Assembly (NCBI GenBank): GCA_020403425.1
Contig: JADBXR010000010.1
Coordinates: forward strand, 62,001 to 126,000
Origin: Chitinophagaceae bacterium
Lineage (GTDB): Bacteria; Bacteroidota; Bacteroidia; Chitinophagales; Chitinophagaceae
Direction of reading: 5' to 3'
Length of the DNA: 64,000 bases
Shown here: one piece after another, positions 53,001 to 62,921 of the stretch
Position numbering within the stretch: the stretch's first letter is position 1
Layout of the letters: every line of letters begins with the position of its first letter
Program-made: the position numbers and the translations under genes
The notes under the pieces: model-generated
Database searches by the model: none
What the model was told of the DNA's origin: nothing
What the model saw: only the letters and a program-made list of their open reading frames with translations

Positions 53001-53401
53001 GCCTGTCGCTCTACACCCGCTTAGACAGCTGTGAGAAAGAAGAGGAACTACTGGCTTTCCACCAGGAAATGCTGGATCGTTTTGGTCCCGTGCCGCCGCA
53101 GGTGGAAGACCTGTTCACCACGGTCCGCTGCCGCTGGATGGCCGTACAGCTGGGATTTGAGAAAATGGCTTTGAAGGATGAGACACTACGTTGTTATTTC
53201 ATCAACCGCCCCGACTCACCTTATTTCGAATCGGACCTGTTCCGTAAGATACTGGCCTATCTGCAGACTGGAACCAACAAGGCCCGCCTGAAACAGACCG
53301 GCCGCATGTTCATGCTGATCGTGGATACCATGAAGGATATGGGGTCCATGCACCGTTTTCTTACCCATATGCACAGCGAAGTGGTGGGTAAGGCCGGGTA
53401 G
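50003..53401 (+). CDS. mfd: Transcription-repair coupling factor Mfd
   Basis: Removes RNA polymerase stalled at DNA damage and recruits UvrA; about 1132 aa. Domains in order: UvrB-like N-terminal part (residues ~20-330, with YALRGG-like FALRGGILDIYSFG), RNA-polymerase-interacting CarD-like domain (LQPGDYVTHIDHGVGTYSGL, ~443-462), SF2 helicase with Walker A GDVGFGKTE, DEEQ box (IDEEQKFGV), TATPIPRT, and GRVGRS, and a C-terminal TRCF domain. Start ATG 50003 is chosen over 49967 because of the promoter box. Confidence 0.96.
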   Translation: MNLTVLLDLYQQSPHLFQLADKLSFAQPQQIFLQNLQGSSSEFVVSAVFMHPSCQQLNHLVVLNDAEEAAYFHNTLENLTQALDLFYFPSSFKNRKNFRILNSSHVMLRTEALTKLSAGGNRKIIVTYPEALFEKVVLPSTLSSNIISIKANDTINPESLMDLFVMYGFERTDFVYEPGQFALRGGILDIYSFGNEKPYRVELFGNEVDSIRIFDPETQLSERKLLQVNIIPNVETQFESGEKVSLLEFLPENTVVWLKDWDVIREKIDTQEEDLQGFVQLLTDGYRMQAGEEEDDTKILKEVKTEDFVGSGAIEQQLGSRHIVEFGYKPHMAKTEIGFRTRVQPSFNRQFDLLIKDLKAHEAAGFGVYIFAEQARQLERLHSIFADLNTEIQFVPVASGIHEGFIDEELKLVCYTDHQIFQRYHKYKVKQAYNKNKAITLKTLRDLQPGDYVTHIDHGVGTYSGLQKIEANGKVQEAVRIIYKDSDILYVNINSLHKISKYTGKEGTVPKINKLGSDVWNKLKEKTKTKVKEIAFDLIKLYAQRKAQQGFAHTPDNYMQTELEASFIYEDTPDQSKATADVKKDMESESPMDRLVCGDVGFGKTEVAVRAAFKTCVDGKQAAVLVPTTILAFQHFKTFQERLKDFPVTVDYLNRFKSSKEKKETLKKLEEGKIDIIIGTHGLLGKDVKFKNLGLMVIDEEQKFGVGHKEKLKTLKTNVDCLTLTATPIPRTLQFSLMGARDLSIINTPPPNRQPIQTEVHVFNDDFIRDAIYYETERGGQVFFIHNRVQGLSEMCALIQGLCPDLSIGFAHGQLEGHELEERILDFIDKKYDVLVCTNIVESGVDIPNVNTIIVNNAHHFGLSDLHQLRGRVGRSNKKAFCYLLGPPMSTMPTDSRKRLQTLEQFSDLGSGFQIAMRDLDIRGAGNLLGGEQTGFMAEIGFEMYQKILEEAIRELKRTSFKDLFKEEISKQDDFVSDCTIDTDLEILIPDDYVESITERLSLYTRLDSCEKEEELLAFHQEMLDRFGPVPPQVEDLFTTVRCRWMAVQLGFEKMALKDETLRCYFINRPDSPYFESDLFRKILAYLQTGTNKARLKQTGRMFMLIVDTMKDMGSMHRFLTHMHSEVVGKAG

Positions 53402-53405
53402 GACA

Positions 53406-53435
53406 TAAAAAATCCGGTTCCTAACAGAACCGGAT
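53406..53435 (-). terminator. Terminator hairpin between mfd and the small gene
   Basis: Stem ATCCGGTTC / GAACCGGAT (53412-53420, 53427-53435); a T-run follows on the minus strand (from about 53412 to 53406). It mainly serves the minus-strand small gene. Confidence 0.72.
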
Positions 53436-53457
53436 CCAAGTCTCTTGTTGATATGGC

Positions 53458-53664
53458 TTAGAAACCTTTTTTGGCAACGCCGTCGGCAATGGCCTGTAAG
53501 GCTTTGGCTTCGCTCAGGATAGCGGCCATCTTATTTCCTTTTCCGTCGTGACCACCGGCCATGTAACCGCCTTTAGCCGTTCTGGTGATCACCGCATCCT
53601 GCATAGGAACGTTTTTTTCTTTGGTTTTCAGGCAATATGCTTTGATCATTTTTGATGTGTCCAT
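53458..53664 (-). CDS. Small conserved protein, 68 aa, unknown
   Basis: Basic protein with an N-terminal AYCLKTKEKNVPMQDAVITRTAKGGYMAGG pattern and an Ala-rich C-terminal helix (AAILSEAKALQAIADGVAKKGF). The start recalls the DUF5679-type small proteins (xYCVKCK-xK-MK-xAVTxKNGR) whose second half carries CPxCG, but the second Cys pair is replaced here (GHDGKGNK), leaving one Cys, so zinc binding is probably lost. The gene has its own terminator and lies in a 400-bp region between mfd and gyrB. Confidence 0.68.
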   Translation of the reverse strand: MDTSKMIKAYCLKTKEKNVPMQDAVITRTAKGGYMAGGHDGKGNKMAAILSEAKALQAIADGVAKKGF

Positions 53665-53793
53665 GTTGTTAGAATTTAAAAGTTAGTAGATAAACAATGG
53701 GTTATAGGCCACAATCTACCAATTTTTTTCAGGAAAGTGAAATTTCTGGCTGGAAGCGCTGTCGGGCAGGAACTTAGGGATGGAAGGGGCCCA

Positions 53794-53822
53794 AAAAAGC
53801 CGGTGTCTGTCACCGGCTTTTT
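53794..53822 (-). terminator. Intrinsic terminator after gyrB
   Basis: Stem AAAAAGCCGGTG / CACCGGCTTTTT with a 5-nt loop, 34 bp after the gyrB stop on the minus strand. Confidence 0.9.
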
Positions 53823-53855
53823 ATATGATCAGGGTATAAGGGGTCAGGAACCCGT

Positions 53856-55841
<1,986 letters not shown>

Positions 55842-55879
55842 TTATCAATCCTGAGTTTTAACAATTTTTCAAGGGTTGG

Positions 55880-55887
55880 CAAATCTA
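55880..55887 (-). promoter_or_regulatory. -7 promoter box for gyrB
   Basis: Minus-strand TAGATTTG fits TAnnTTTG, 44 nt before the ATG at 55835. Confidence 0.55.
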
Positions 55888-55996
55888 ATGAAAATATAGG
55901 GGCTTTTTAGGCTCAAACAAGCCTATTTTTCCCCATTTTGGAAGGGTATGTGGAGGATAAAATGACGCTTCCGTGACAGGCTGCCGGAGGGCCTTC

Positions 55997-56027
55997 TTGC
56001 AGAATAGATGTTTATACATTAAATTTG
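55997..56027 (+). promoter_or_regulatory. Promoter of the AraC-family gene
   Basis: TTG (55997-55999), 20-nt spacer, TAAATTTG (56020-56027), a full -33/-7 fit. The ATG is at 56035, 7 nt after the box. Confidence 0.6.
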
Positions 56028-56034
56028 CACCTGC

Positions 56035-56958
56035 ATGCAACAGGTAATGGACATATTGAAGGTTTCGCAGCGTGGTGGTATTGAGCCGAGCATGGATCTG
56101 CTGTACGAAAAAGAGCAGAATATCCCGGGTTCGATCCAGTACCATATCCGTCGCTACTACGCTCAGCATTCCTGGGTGGCGGATGATACCGGCATGATGG
56201 TATACCATTACAATGCCAAAAGACCTTCCGAGAATTACCTGGAGCTTCGTTACTGCACTACCGGTAACCGTTATTGCGAGGAAAGGAGTTGCGGACAGTG
56301 CAACCAGTTGCCTACTGAGAACTGTAATGGCAAACACCAGACCGTAGATGTGTTCACTTTCCATTTCACCTCCACTTTCCTGCACCAGTTCGTGCACAAC
56401 GTGAAAATGAGTAACCGGAAAGATGAAGTGCTGGCATTCAAACATCCGCATGCATTCACCAAAGTATTCCCGCTTTGCAATAAAAAAAGGAATGTGCTGG
56501 ATGGTTTGCTGAACCATAGTTATTCCGGTTCATTGGAAAATATTTTCGTCAACGCCAAGGTTCACGAGCTGTTATTGTATAGCCTGGAATGCCTGGTAGA
56601 TGAGAAAGAAGAAGGGTTTACCTGTAAGTTCCTGGCAGATGAAAGCGGTCGCGACCGTATTTACCAGGCTAGGGAGATCTTACTGCAACATATCGGTGAT
56701 CCCATCACCATCAAGGAACTGAGCCGTAAAGTGGCCATGAACGAATGTTACCTCAAAAAAGGTTTCAAGGAGGTTTTTGGTACCACCATATTCGATTTCT
56801 ATCAACAGCAGCGGATGGAACACGCCAAATACCTTCTGTACGAAAAAGGACTGAGCGTGACCGACGTGTCTGCCCTGTTGGGATATTCCTCCATCTCACA
56901 TTTCTCCGCTGCCTTCAAAAAACACACCGGTCTCAAACCGTGTGAACTGCTCAAATAG
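56035..56958 (+). CDS. AraC-family regulator with Cys-rich sensor region
   Basis: Transcription factor of 307 aa. The N-terminal ligand region (~40-190) contains a cluster RYCTTGNRYCEERSCGQCN followed by ENCNGK: five cysteines within about 25 residues (residues ~73-98). The C-terminal AraC DNA-binding domain has two helix-turn-helix units (ITIKELSRKVAMNECYLKKGFKEVFG and LSVTDVSALLGYSSISHFSAAFKKHTG, ~220-307). The cysteines may bind a metal or Fe-S cluster, which would make it a redox or metal sensor; this is inferred. A 33-bp stem hairpin follows the stop. Confidence 0.88.
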   Translation: MQQVMDILKVSQRGGIEPSMDLLYEKEQNIPGSIQYHIRRYYAQHSWVADDTGMMVYHYNAKRPSENYLELRYCTTGNRYCEERSCGQCNQLPTENCNGKHQTVDVFTFHFTSTFLHQFVHNVKMSNRKDEVLAFKHPHAFTKVFPLCNKKRNVLDGLLNHSYSGSLENIFVNAKVHELLLYSLECLVDEKEEGFTCKFLADESGRDRIYQAREILLQHIGDPITIKELSRKVAMNECYLKKGFKEVFGTTIFDFYQQQRMEHAKYLLYEKGLSVTDVSALLGYSSISHFSAAFKKHTGLKPCELLK

Positions 56959-56965
56959 ACCGTTG

Positions 56966-57052
56966 GAATATCGAATATTGAACAAGGAATGATGAATGAT
57001 GATCGGGGTTTTACTTCGGTATTCATCATTCCTTGTTCAATATTCAATATTC
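56966..57052. repeat. Long inverted repeat after the AraC gene (dispersed hairpin element)
   Basis: Perfect 25-bp inverted repeat (56973-56997 with 57021-57045), plus one mismatch and 7 more base pairs, around a 23-nt loop. The arms share the words GAATATTGAACAAGGAAT and ATTCATCATTCCTTG with the tandem repeat at 17214-17571 and with the blocks at 32780-33232 and 57057-57255. Confidence 0.92.
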
Positions 57053-57056
57053 ACCT

Positions 57057-57255
57057 CGTCTGTTCCTTGCTCATCGGTTCATCTGTTCCATTCGCGTATT
57101 AGTGGATAGGCTCATTTAGAAGTGATCGGCTAAGTAGTTATTTGCAAGGCTATTTTCAAGGCGTTTGCCGTTTAAGGATATTCATTATTCATCATTCCTT
57201 GTTCATCGGTTCATCTGTTCCATTCATCATTCCTTGCTCAATATTCAATATTCAT
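57057..57255. repeat. Further copy of the intergenic repeat (CGTCTGTT ... CATCATTCCTTG)
   Basis: About 200 bp carrying CGTCTGTTCC, TTCGCGTATTAGTGGATAGG, GGCTAAGTAGTTATTTGCAA, CGTTTGCCGTTTAAGGA and CATCATTCCTTG words in the same order as the block at 32780-33232, but with insertions. It fills the spacer before the amidohydrolase gene; no gene is seen in 56959-57277. Confidence 0.8.
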
Positions 57256-57277
57256 TTATCTTACTCAAAAGATCATT

Positions 57278-58900
57278 ATGCGGAAAATTATTTCGATCGT
57301 TTTGCTGGCAGTACTTTTTGGTTGTTCTGACCGGAAAGTGGATACCATCATTCACCACGCGGTCATTTATACGGTGGATTCTTCTTTTACGGTTGCAGAA
57401 GCCATGGCCGTGAAAGATGGTAAGATCGTTGCTGTTGGTAAGAATGAGGAGATCATGTCAAGGTATAATGCAGCGGAAAATATCGATGCCCAGGGTAAAG
57501 CCGTATATCCGGGTTTTATTGACGCGCATGCGCATTTTGTGGGCTATGGCCGCTCGCTGTTCCAGGCCGACCTGTTCGGAACCAACACCTGGGAAGAGAC
57601 CGTTGCCAGGATCAAGACTTTTGCCGATCAGCATCCCGATCTGCCCTGGATACAAGGTCGGGGCTGGGACCAGAACCGCTGGCCGGGGAAGACCTATCCC
57701 ACCAATGAAGCACTGAACAGCTTATTCCCTGATAAACCCGTCATCATTACACGGGTGGACGGACACGCTTCCATTGCCAACCAGAAAGCGCTTGAACTGG
57801 CGGGCATACAGGCCGGCCAGACCATTGTGGGAGGTGCTATCGAAGTCAAGAATGGTAAACTTACCGGCGTGCTGATCGATAATGCCGACAATAAAGTGTA
57901 CGCACAGATACCGGAGCCCACCAAAGAGATCTACCTGCAATGGTTACAGGCTGCGCAGAAGAATTGTTTTGAACAGGGATTGACCACCATCACAGATTGC
58001 GGACTCAGTTACCAGGATGTGGATGCGATCGATGCTTTGCAGAAAGAGGGCAAACTGGATATGCGCCTGTTCGTGATGCTGAGCGATAACGATGAGAATA
58101 TCAGTAAATACCTCAAAACAGGTCCTTATAAGACAGATCGCCTCTTCGTGAATGGGTTCAAAGTGTATATGGATGGTGCATTGGGCAGCAGGGGCGCCTG
58201 TCTGTTGCAACCTTATACGGATAAAGCGGGTTGGACAGGTTTCCTGTTGCGCAACCCATCGCATTACGATTCTCTGGCAAAGGTTTTGTCGGGCACGCCA
58301 TTCCAGATGTGCACGCATGCCATCGGCGACAGTGCTAACCGGGAGATCCTGCATATCTACAATAAATACCTTCAGGGTAAGAACGATAAACGCTGGCGCG
58401 TGGAACATGCACAGATCATCGACCCAGCCGACTTTGCTTTATTTGGCTCGGCCAGTATTGTTCCTTCGGTTCAACCTACCCATGCTACCAGTGATATGTA
58501 CTGGGCAGAAGAGCGGTTGGGTAAGGAAAGGCTGAAGGGAGGGTATGCGTTCAAACAACTGTTGCAACAGAATGGCTGGATTCCGCTGGGTACCGATTTT
58601 CCGGTGGAAGATATTTCTCCTTTCAAGACCTTCCTGGCAGCCGTGGCAAGGAAAGATGCCAAAGGTTTTCCTTCCGAAGGTTTTCAGAAAGAGAATGCAT
58701 TGAGCCGCGAAGAAACGATCCGGGGCATGACCATCTGGGCAGCCAAAGCCAGTTTCCTCGAGAAAGAAGTGGGAAGTCTGGAACCGGGTAAAAAAGCGGA
58801 CTTCATCCTCCTGGATAAAGACCTCATGAAAGTGCCGGAAACAGAGATCCTGGATGTAAAAGTGCAGGCAACCTATCTCGGCGGTAAAAAAGTACACTGA
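57278..58900 (+). CDS. Amidohydrolase lipoprotein (YtcJ-like)
   Basis: Exported hydrolase of 540 aa. N-terminal lipoprotein signal ending VLFGC (Cys ~16). The amidohydrolase TIM-barrel has HxH in FIDAHAHFVGYG (about residues 84-95), the metal/substrate region QGRGWDQNRWPG, the KVYMDGALGSRGA Lys/Gly loop, HAIGDSANRE and TDFPVED near the end. The wider YtcJ family acts on N-acyl or other ring/amide substrates; here the substrate is unknown. The spacer before it is filled with repeats. Confidence 0.88.
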   Translation: MRKIISIVLLAVLFGCSDRKVDTIIHHAVIYTVDSSFTVAEAMAVKDGKIVAVGKNEEIMSRYNAAENIDAQGKAVYPGFIDAHAHFVGYGRSLFQADLFGTNTWEETVARIKTFADQHPDLPWIQGRGWDQNRWPGKTYPTNEALNSLFPDKPVIITRVDGHASIANQKALELAGIQAGQTIVGGAIEVKNGKLTGVLIDNADNKVYAQIPEPTKEIYLQWLQAAQKNCFEQGLTTITDCGLSYQDVDAIDALQKEGKLDMRLFVMLSDNDENISKYLKTGPYKTDRLFVNGFKVYMDGALGSRGACLLQPYTDKAGWTGFLLRNPSHYDSLAKVLSGTPFQMCTHAIGDSANREILHIYNKYLQGKNDKRWRVEHAQIIDPADFALFGSASIVPSVQPTHATSDMYWAEERLGKERLKGGYAFKQLLQQNGWIPLGTDFPVEDISPFKTFLAAVARKDAKGFPSEGFQKENALSREETIRGMTIWAAKASFLEKEVGSLEPGKKADFILLDKDLMKVPETEILDVKVQATYLGGKKVH

Positions 58901-58940
58901 TCATCATTCATCTCTTTACCGAAAAGTTGATGCATACAAT

Positions 58941-58973
58941 AAGGGCTGCTGTTCACCTGGAACAGCAGCCCTT
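58941..58973. terminator. Bidirectional terminator between amidohydrolase and fumC
   Basis: Perfect 14-bp stem AAGGGCTGCTGTTC / GAACAGCAGCCCTT with a 5-nt loop. Confidence 0.86.
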
Positions 58974-59001
58974 GTATTGATAGGTAGATGAAAATTGTCA
59001 A

Positions 59002-60402
59002 TTACTTCAGCTCTCCCACCATGTTGCCCGGTACCACCCACTGGTCGAATTCTTCGGCTGTCAGGTAGCCAAGTTTCACGGCCATTTCTTTCAGCGTAGT
59101 GTCTTCTTTGTGTGCGGTCTGTGCAATTTCGGCCGCTTTATAGTAGCCGATCTTGGTATTCAGTGCGGTAACCAGCATTAGGCTGTTGTCCACGTGTTTC
59201 TTAATGTTGACCTCAATAGGGGCCAGACCTACGGCGCATTTGTCGTTAAAACTTACACAACCATCACCGATCAGGCGGGCGCTGTGCAGGAAGTTATGGA
59301 TCATTACCGGCTTGAACACGTTCAGTTCAAAATGACCGGTAGCGCCACCGATATTGATGGCCACATCGTTGCCCATTACCTGTGCGGCGATCATGGTCAG
59401 CGCTTCACACTGGGTAGGGTTCACCTTACCGGGCATGATAGAAGAACCGGGTTCGTTGTCAGGAATGAACAGTTCGCCGATGCCACTGCGAGGTCCGGAT
59501 GACAGCATGCGGATATCATTGGCGATCTTCATCAGGCTTACCGCAACGGTTTTCAGTGCGCCATGAGCTTCTACAATGGCATCGTGAGCGGCAAGTGCCT
59601 CGAATTTATTTTCAGCGGTCACAAAAGGCAGTCCAGTGAGGTTGGCAATATGTTTGGCCACGTTCACATCATATCCCTTCGGAGTATTGATGCCGGTACC
59701 CACGGCGGTACCACCCAGGGCCAGTTCGCTCAGGTGCGCCAGTGTGTTGTTGATGGCTTTCAATCCATGGTCCAACTGCGATACATAACCGCTGATTTCT
59801 TGTCCGAGGGTAAGCGGTGTGGCATCCATGAAATGCGTACGGCCGATCTTTACCACATGCATGAACGCTTTGCTTTTCTCTGCCAGTGTATCCCTTAATT
59901 TCTTGATGCCCGGAATGGTGGTCTCCACCAGTATCTTATAGGCAGCGATGTGCATGGCGGTAGGAAAGGTATCGTTGGATGACTGTGATTTGTTCACGTC
60001 ATCGTTCGGGTGCAGGAATTTGTCCTTGTCGGTCAAAGCGCCCCCTTTGATCACGTGACCGCGGTAAGCCACCACTTCATTTACGTTCATATTGCTTTGG
60101 GTGCCGCTACCGGTCTGCCAAACCACCAGGGGGAATTGAGCATCCAGTTTGCCTTCCAGGATCTCATCACATACCTGTGCAATCAGATCGGCTTTTTCCT
60201 TGGGCAATACACCGGCGTCCAGGTTGGTGAGGGCCGCTGCTTTTTTCAGGTAAGCAAAGGCTTTGATGATCTCTTTCGGCATCTTGTTGATGTCCTGTGC
60301 GATCTTGAAGTTCTCAATACTGCGCTGGGTCTGTGCGCCCCAATACACATCGGCGGGTACCTGTACTTCGCCCATGGTGTCTTTTTCGATACGGTAGTCC
60401 AT
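59002..60402 (-). CDS. fumC: Fumarate hydratase, class II
   Basis: Fumarate to L-malate, TCA cycle; 466 aa, normal length. Conserved segments: [34 protein letters not shown] (about residues 95-108), [18 protein letters not shown], and the signature [11 protein letters not shown] (about 319-329). The true start is ATG 60402 ([11 protein letters not shown]); the 57 upstream residues read from repeats and a promoter, so they are not coding. A -7 box lies 45 nt upstream. Confidence 0.95.
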   Translation of the reverse strand: MDYRIEKDTMGEVQVPADVYWGAQTQRSIENFKIAQDINKMPKEIIKAFAYLKKAAALTNLDAGVLPKEKADLIAQVCDEILEGKLDAQFPLVVWQTGSGTQSNMNVNEVVAYRGHVIKGGALTDKDKFLHPNDDVNKSQSSNDTFPTAMHIAAYKILVETTIPGIKKLRDTLAEKSKAFMHVVKIGRTHFMDATPLTLGQEISGYVSQLDHGLKAINNTLAHLSELALGGTAVGTGINTPKGYDVNVAKHIANLTGLPFVTAENKFEALAAHDAIVEAHGALKTVAVSLMKIANDIRMLSSGPRSGIGELFIPDNEPGSSIMPGKVNPTQCEALTMIAAQVMGNDVAINIGGATGHFELNVFKPVMIHNFLHSARLIGDGCVSFNDKCAVGLAPIEVNIKKHVDNSLMLVTALNTKIGYYKAAEIAQTAHKEDTTLKEMAVKLGYLTAEEFDQWVVPGNMVGELK

Positions 60403-60446
60403 TATCTTAGATTTAGATGATTTTACAGATCTTTTCCTTGGTCCTG

Positions 60447-60454
60447 CAAAGGTA
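60447..60454 (-). promoter_or_regulatory. -7 promoter box for fumC
   Basis: Minus-strand TACCTTTG fits TAnnTTTG, 44 nt before the fumC ATG. Confidence 0.55.
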
Positions 60455-60483
60455 AGCCCCTGAGGGCAAACGCGGGCTCGGAT

Positions 60484-60590
60484 CTCTGATTTCACAGATT
60501 GAGGTATGATTTCGCGGATTATCTCTGATTTCACAGATTGGGGTATGATTTCACGGATTATCGCTGATTTCACAGATTGGAGTAGGATCT
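60484..60590. repeat. 39-bp direct repeats (about 2.7 copies)
   Basis: Copies start at 60484, 60523 and 60562 with a 39-bp period: CTCTGATTTCACAGATTG, then GGTATGATTTC-CGGATTAT. The 60403-60811 spacer (409 bp) otherwise holds only the fumC promoter and the inverted copy at 60647-60683. Confidence 0.88.
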
Positions 60591-60646
60591 CATTGATAAG
60601 GCTATGTTGTCATTAATGGCTGTCTGTATCTGCGTCATCATACCTT

Positions 60647-60683
60647 AATCAGTGAAATCAGCGATAATCTGTGAAATCTGTGA
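60647..60683. repeat. Inverted copy of the 39-bp repeat
   Basis: AATCAGTGAAATCAGCGATA followed by ATCTGTGAAATCTGTGA is the reverse complement of the 60484-60590 repeats, about 60 bp away, so transcripts through it can form a long hairpin. Confidence 0.85.
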
Positions 60684-60811
60684 TCACATACTTGCCGGAA
60701 ACAGGTGTATCGGGTTCTGCAGCCGGTGAAACGGGAACGGGCTTTTACGTTTGATCAGTATATTCGCATGCAATAGGCCTTTTTCTGACATCTTCCCATA
60801 CTACCCTTTCT

Positions 60812-61894
60812 ATGAAACAGTTTTTTTGTGTCCTCGCGATCGTTTTGATCCCTTTTTTATCCGGTGCTCAGCAAACAGAGAACCTGATCATTATCACCAC
60901 GGATGGTTTTCGCTGGCAGGAACTGTTTGGCGGTATGGATCCGATATTGGCAGCGGATAAAGCGTATAACCAGAAAGATAGTCTCCGGATCTTCTCCCGA
61001 TTCTGGTCGGAGGATACCGGTGAACGCCGTAAGAAACTGATGCCCTTTTTCTGGAACACCATGGCCAGTCATGGCCAGGTATATGGGAACCGATGGCTGG
61101 GTAATAAGGTGGAGGTATCCAATCCTTACCGTATCTCTTATCCGGGCTACAGCGAGATCATGTGCGGGTATGTGGATACGGCCATCAACAGTAACCGTTT
61201 TCCTGATAACCCCAATACCACCATCCTGGAGTTCTTTAACCAGCAGCCTGGCCTGAAAGGGAAAGTGGCCGCTTTTGGTGCATGGGGTGTGTTCAACCGC
61301 ATCTTGCCTGAACAGAAAAGTGGTGTGCCGGTGGTAGCCGCCTACGAGCATTTTGGCGGAAAGAATCCTACTCCCAATGAAAAATTACTCAATACCATGC
61401 TCGACCATTCTCACCGGGCCTGGCCAGAAGAATGTTTTGATGTGTTCACGCACTACGGAGCTATGGAATACCTGAAGACACGCAAACCCAAAGTACTTTT
61501 TATCGGTTACGGTGAAACGGATGAGTTTGCGCACGGGCGCGAATACCGTTCCTACCTGGATGCGGCCAACCGGGTGGATGGCTGGTTACAGGAGATCTGG
61601 GATTTCGTACAGAGTGATCCGCAATACCGCAATAGGACAACGATCCTGTTCACAACAGATCATGGCAGGGGCGATAAAACAAAATCGAAATGGAATGCAC
61701 ACGGAACATCTGTTGAGGATTCGCATGAGATCTGGTTTGCTGCCATGGGGCCCAATACACCCGCACTGGGAGAAGTAAAGACCGAGGGACTACTTTACCA
61801 GAAACAGTTTGCGCAAACCATGGCAAAACTGATGGGACTGACCTTCCGGGCAGAACACCCGGTGGCAGAAGAGATCAGGTCGGTGATCCGATAA
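60812..61894 (+). CDS. Exported alkaline-phosphatase-superfamily hydrolase
   Basis: Exported protein of 360 aa with signal peptide (FFCVLAIVLIPFLSGA, cleaved before QQ). The AP-superfamily metal site is readable: IIITTDGFRWQELFGG (Asp ~31), a YPGYSEIMCGYVD turn in the nucleophile region (Ser or Thr near residues 112-114), GETDEFAHGR (Asp and His), TTDHGRGDK (Asp-His) and the late His in WNAHGTS. It resembles sulfatase/phosphodiesterase proteins of unknown substrate. An upstream repeat-rich spacer separates it from fumC. Confidence 0.83.
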   Translation: MKQFFCVLAIVLIPFLSGAQQTENLIIITTDGFRWQELFGGMDPILAADKAYNQKDSLRIFSRFWSEDTGERRKKLMPFFWNTMASHGQVYGNRWLGNKVEVSNPYRISYPGYSEIMCGYVDTAINSNRFPDNPNTTILEFFNQQPGLKGKVAAFGAWGVFNRILPEQKSGVPVVAAYEHFGGKNPTPNEKLLNTMLDHSHRAWPEECFDVFTHYGAMEYLKTRKPKVLFIGYGETDEFAHGREYRSYLDAANRVDGWLQEIWDFVQSDPQYRNRTTILFTTDHGRGDKTKSKWNAHGTSVEDSHEIWFAAMGPNTPALGEVKTEGLLYQKQFAQTMAKLMGLTFRAEHPVAEEIRSVIR

Positions 61895-61903
61895 AGCTTG
61901 CTG

Positions 61904-62680
61904 TTATTTTCCGGTAAATACCGCTTTCCTTTTTTCCAGGAAAGCCGTAGTGCCCTCTTTCATATCCTCGGTCCCGAAGCAATGACCAAAAGCGGCCACT
62001 TCCACTTCATATCCGTTTTTGGTCTCATCAAAAACAGCATTGGCAGCCTCAATACATTTTCCTACGGCAATAGGGGCTTTGGTATTGATCAGATCCAGTA
62101 TCGTTCTGGCTTTGGTCAGCAGTTCTTCCTGGGGTACCACATAGTTCACCAATCCATATTGCAGGGCAGTGGCAGCATCCAGCATGCCGGCGCTCATCAG
62201 TAATTCCATGGCGCGGCCTTTGCCAATCAGTTGTACCAGTCGCTGGGTACCGCCATAACCCGGTATCAGGCCCAGGTTCACTTCGGGCTGACCGAATTTT
62301 GCATTATCAGCTGCGATCCGGAAATGGCAGCTCATGGCCAGCTCACAGCCACCACCCAGGGCAAAACCATTCACACAGGCCACAATGGGTTTGGGTGCGT
62401 TCTCGATACGGAAAAAAGTATCCTGTCCTGCTTTGGCCAATGCTTTACTGGCTTCCACAGTTAATCCGCTGAATTCACTGATATCGGCACCGGCAACAAA
62501 TGCCTTGGGACCCGAACCGGTGATGATCACTGAGCGGATATCGGGATGGCTGTATACCTCATCCAGTGCTTTGTTCAGATCGGCAAACACATCCTTGTTC
62601 AGGGCATTTAGTTTGTCGGGGCGGTTAATGGTAATGGTAAATATGCTGTTCTCGAGTGAGGTCAATAAAGTGGTATACAT
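61904..62680 (-). CDS. Enoyl-CoA hydratase/isomerase family protein
   Basis: Crotonase-fold enzyme of 258 aa, probably hydrating enoyl-CoA in beta-oxidation. Oxyanion-hole Gly region GADISEFSG (about residues 64-72) and NGFALGGGCELAMSCHFRIA (~103-122), and the two catalytic Glu in CELA and PEVNLGLIPGYGG. The start ATG 62680 is preferred to the TTG 9 nt earlier. It stands alone; an acyl-CoA dehydrogenase is at 14.0-15.2 kb. Confidence 0.93.
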   Translation of the reverse strand: MYTTLLTSLENSIFTITINRPDKLNALNKDVFADLNKALDEVYSHPDIRSVIITGSGPKAFVAGADISEFSGLTVEASKALAKAGQDTFFRIENAPKPIVACVNGFALGGGCELAMSCHFRIAADNAKFGQPEVNLGLIPGYGGTQRLVQLIGKGRAMELLMSAGMLDAATALQYGLVNYVVPQEELLTKARTILDLINTKAPIAVGKCIEAANAVFDETKNGYEVEVAAFGHCFGTEDMKEGTTAFLEKRKAVFTGK

Positions 62681-62696
62681 GATCGGCAAGTTTTAG

Positions 62697-62704
62697 CAAA
62701 GGTA
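62697..62704 (-). promoter_or_regulatory. -7 promoter box for the enoyl-CoA hydratase gene
   Basis: Minus-strand TACCTTTG fits TAnnTTTG, 16 nt before the ATG. Confidence 0.55.
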
Positions 62705-62840
62705 AGTGTCATGTCTATTCAGCGGCCATTGCCTGACAGGATTACTATTGTACAAGGCCCCGCTCAGACGGGTTTTGTTTTTGCAGGATAGTGTTATGTT
62801 GATCGTGAGTATTGTCTAATCAATAAACAAATTCCCATAC

Positions 62841-62872
62841 TCACTACTGACCACTCACCACTCACGTCTCAC
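62841..62872. repeat. Degenerate CACTCA/CCACT run before the TRIC channel gene
   Basis: TCACTACTGACCACTCACCA and following words resemble the other CATTCACTCA-type runs in this window. A weak -7 box (TATTTTAG, 62911-62918) follows, 3 nt before the ATG. Confidence 0.55.
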
Positions 62873-62921
62873 TAAAAAAAACTTCTGCAAAAAAGATACC
62901 GGTTCTTTTGTATTTTAGGGC

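Noticed and set aside
60403..60573. 57-residue N-terminal extension of fumC
   Set aside because: It reads through a promoter box and 39-bp repeats and gives a repetitive peptide ([11 protein letters not shown] twice) absent from fumarases.
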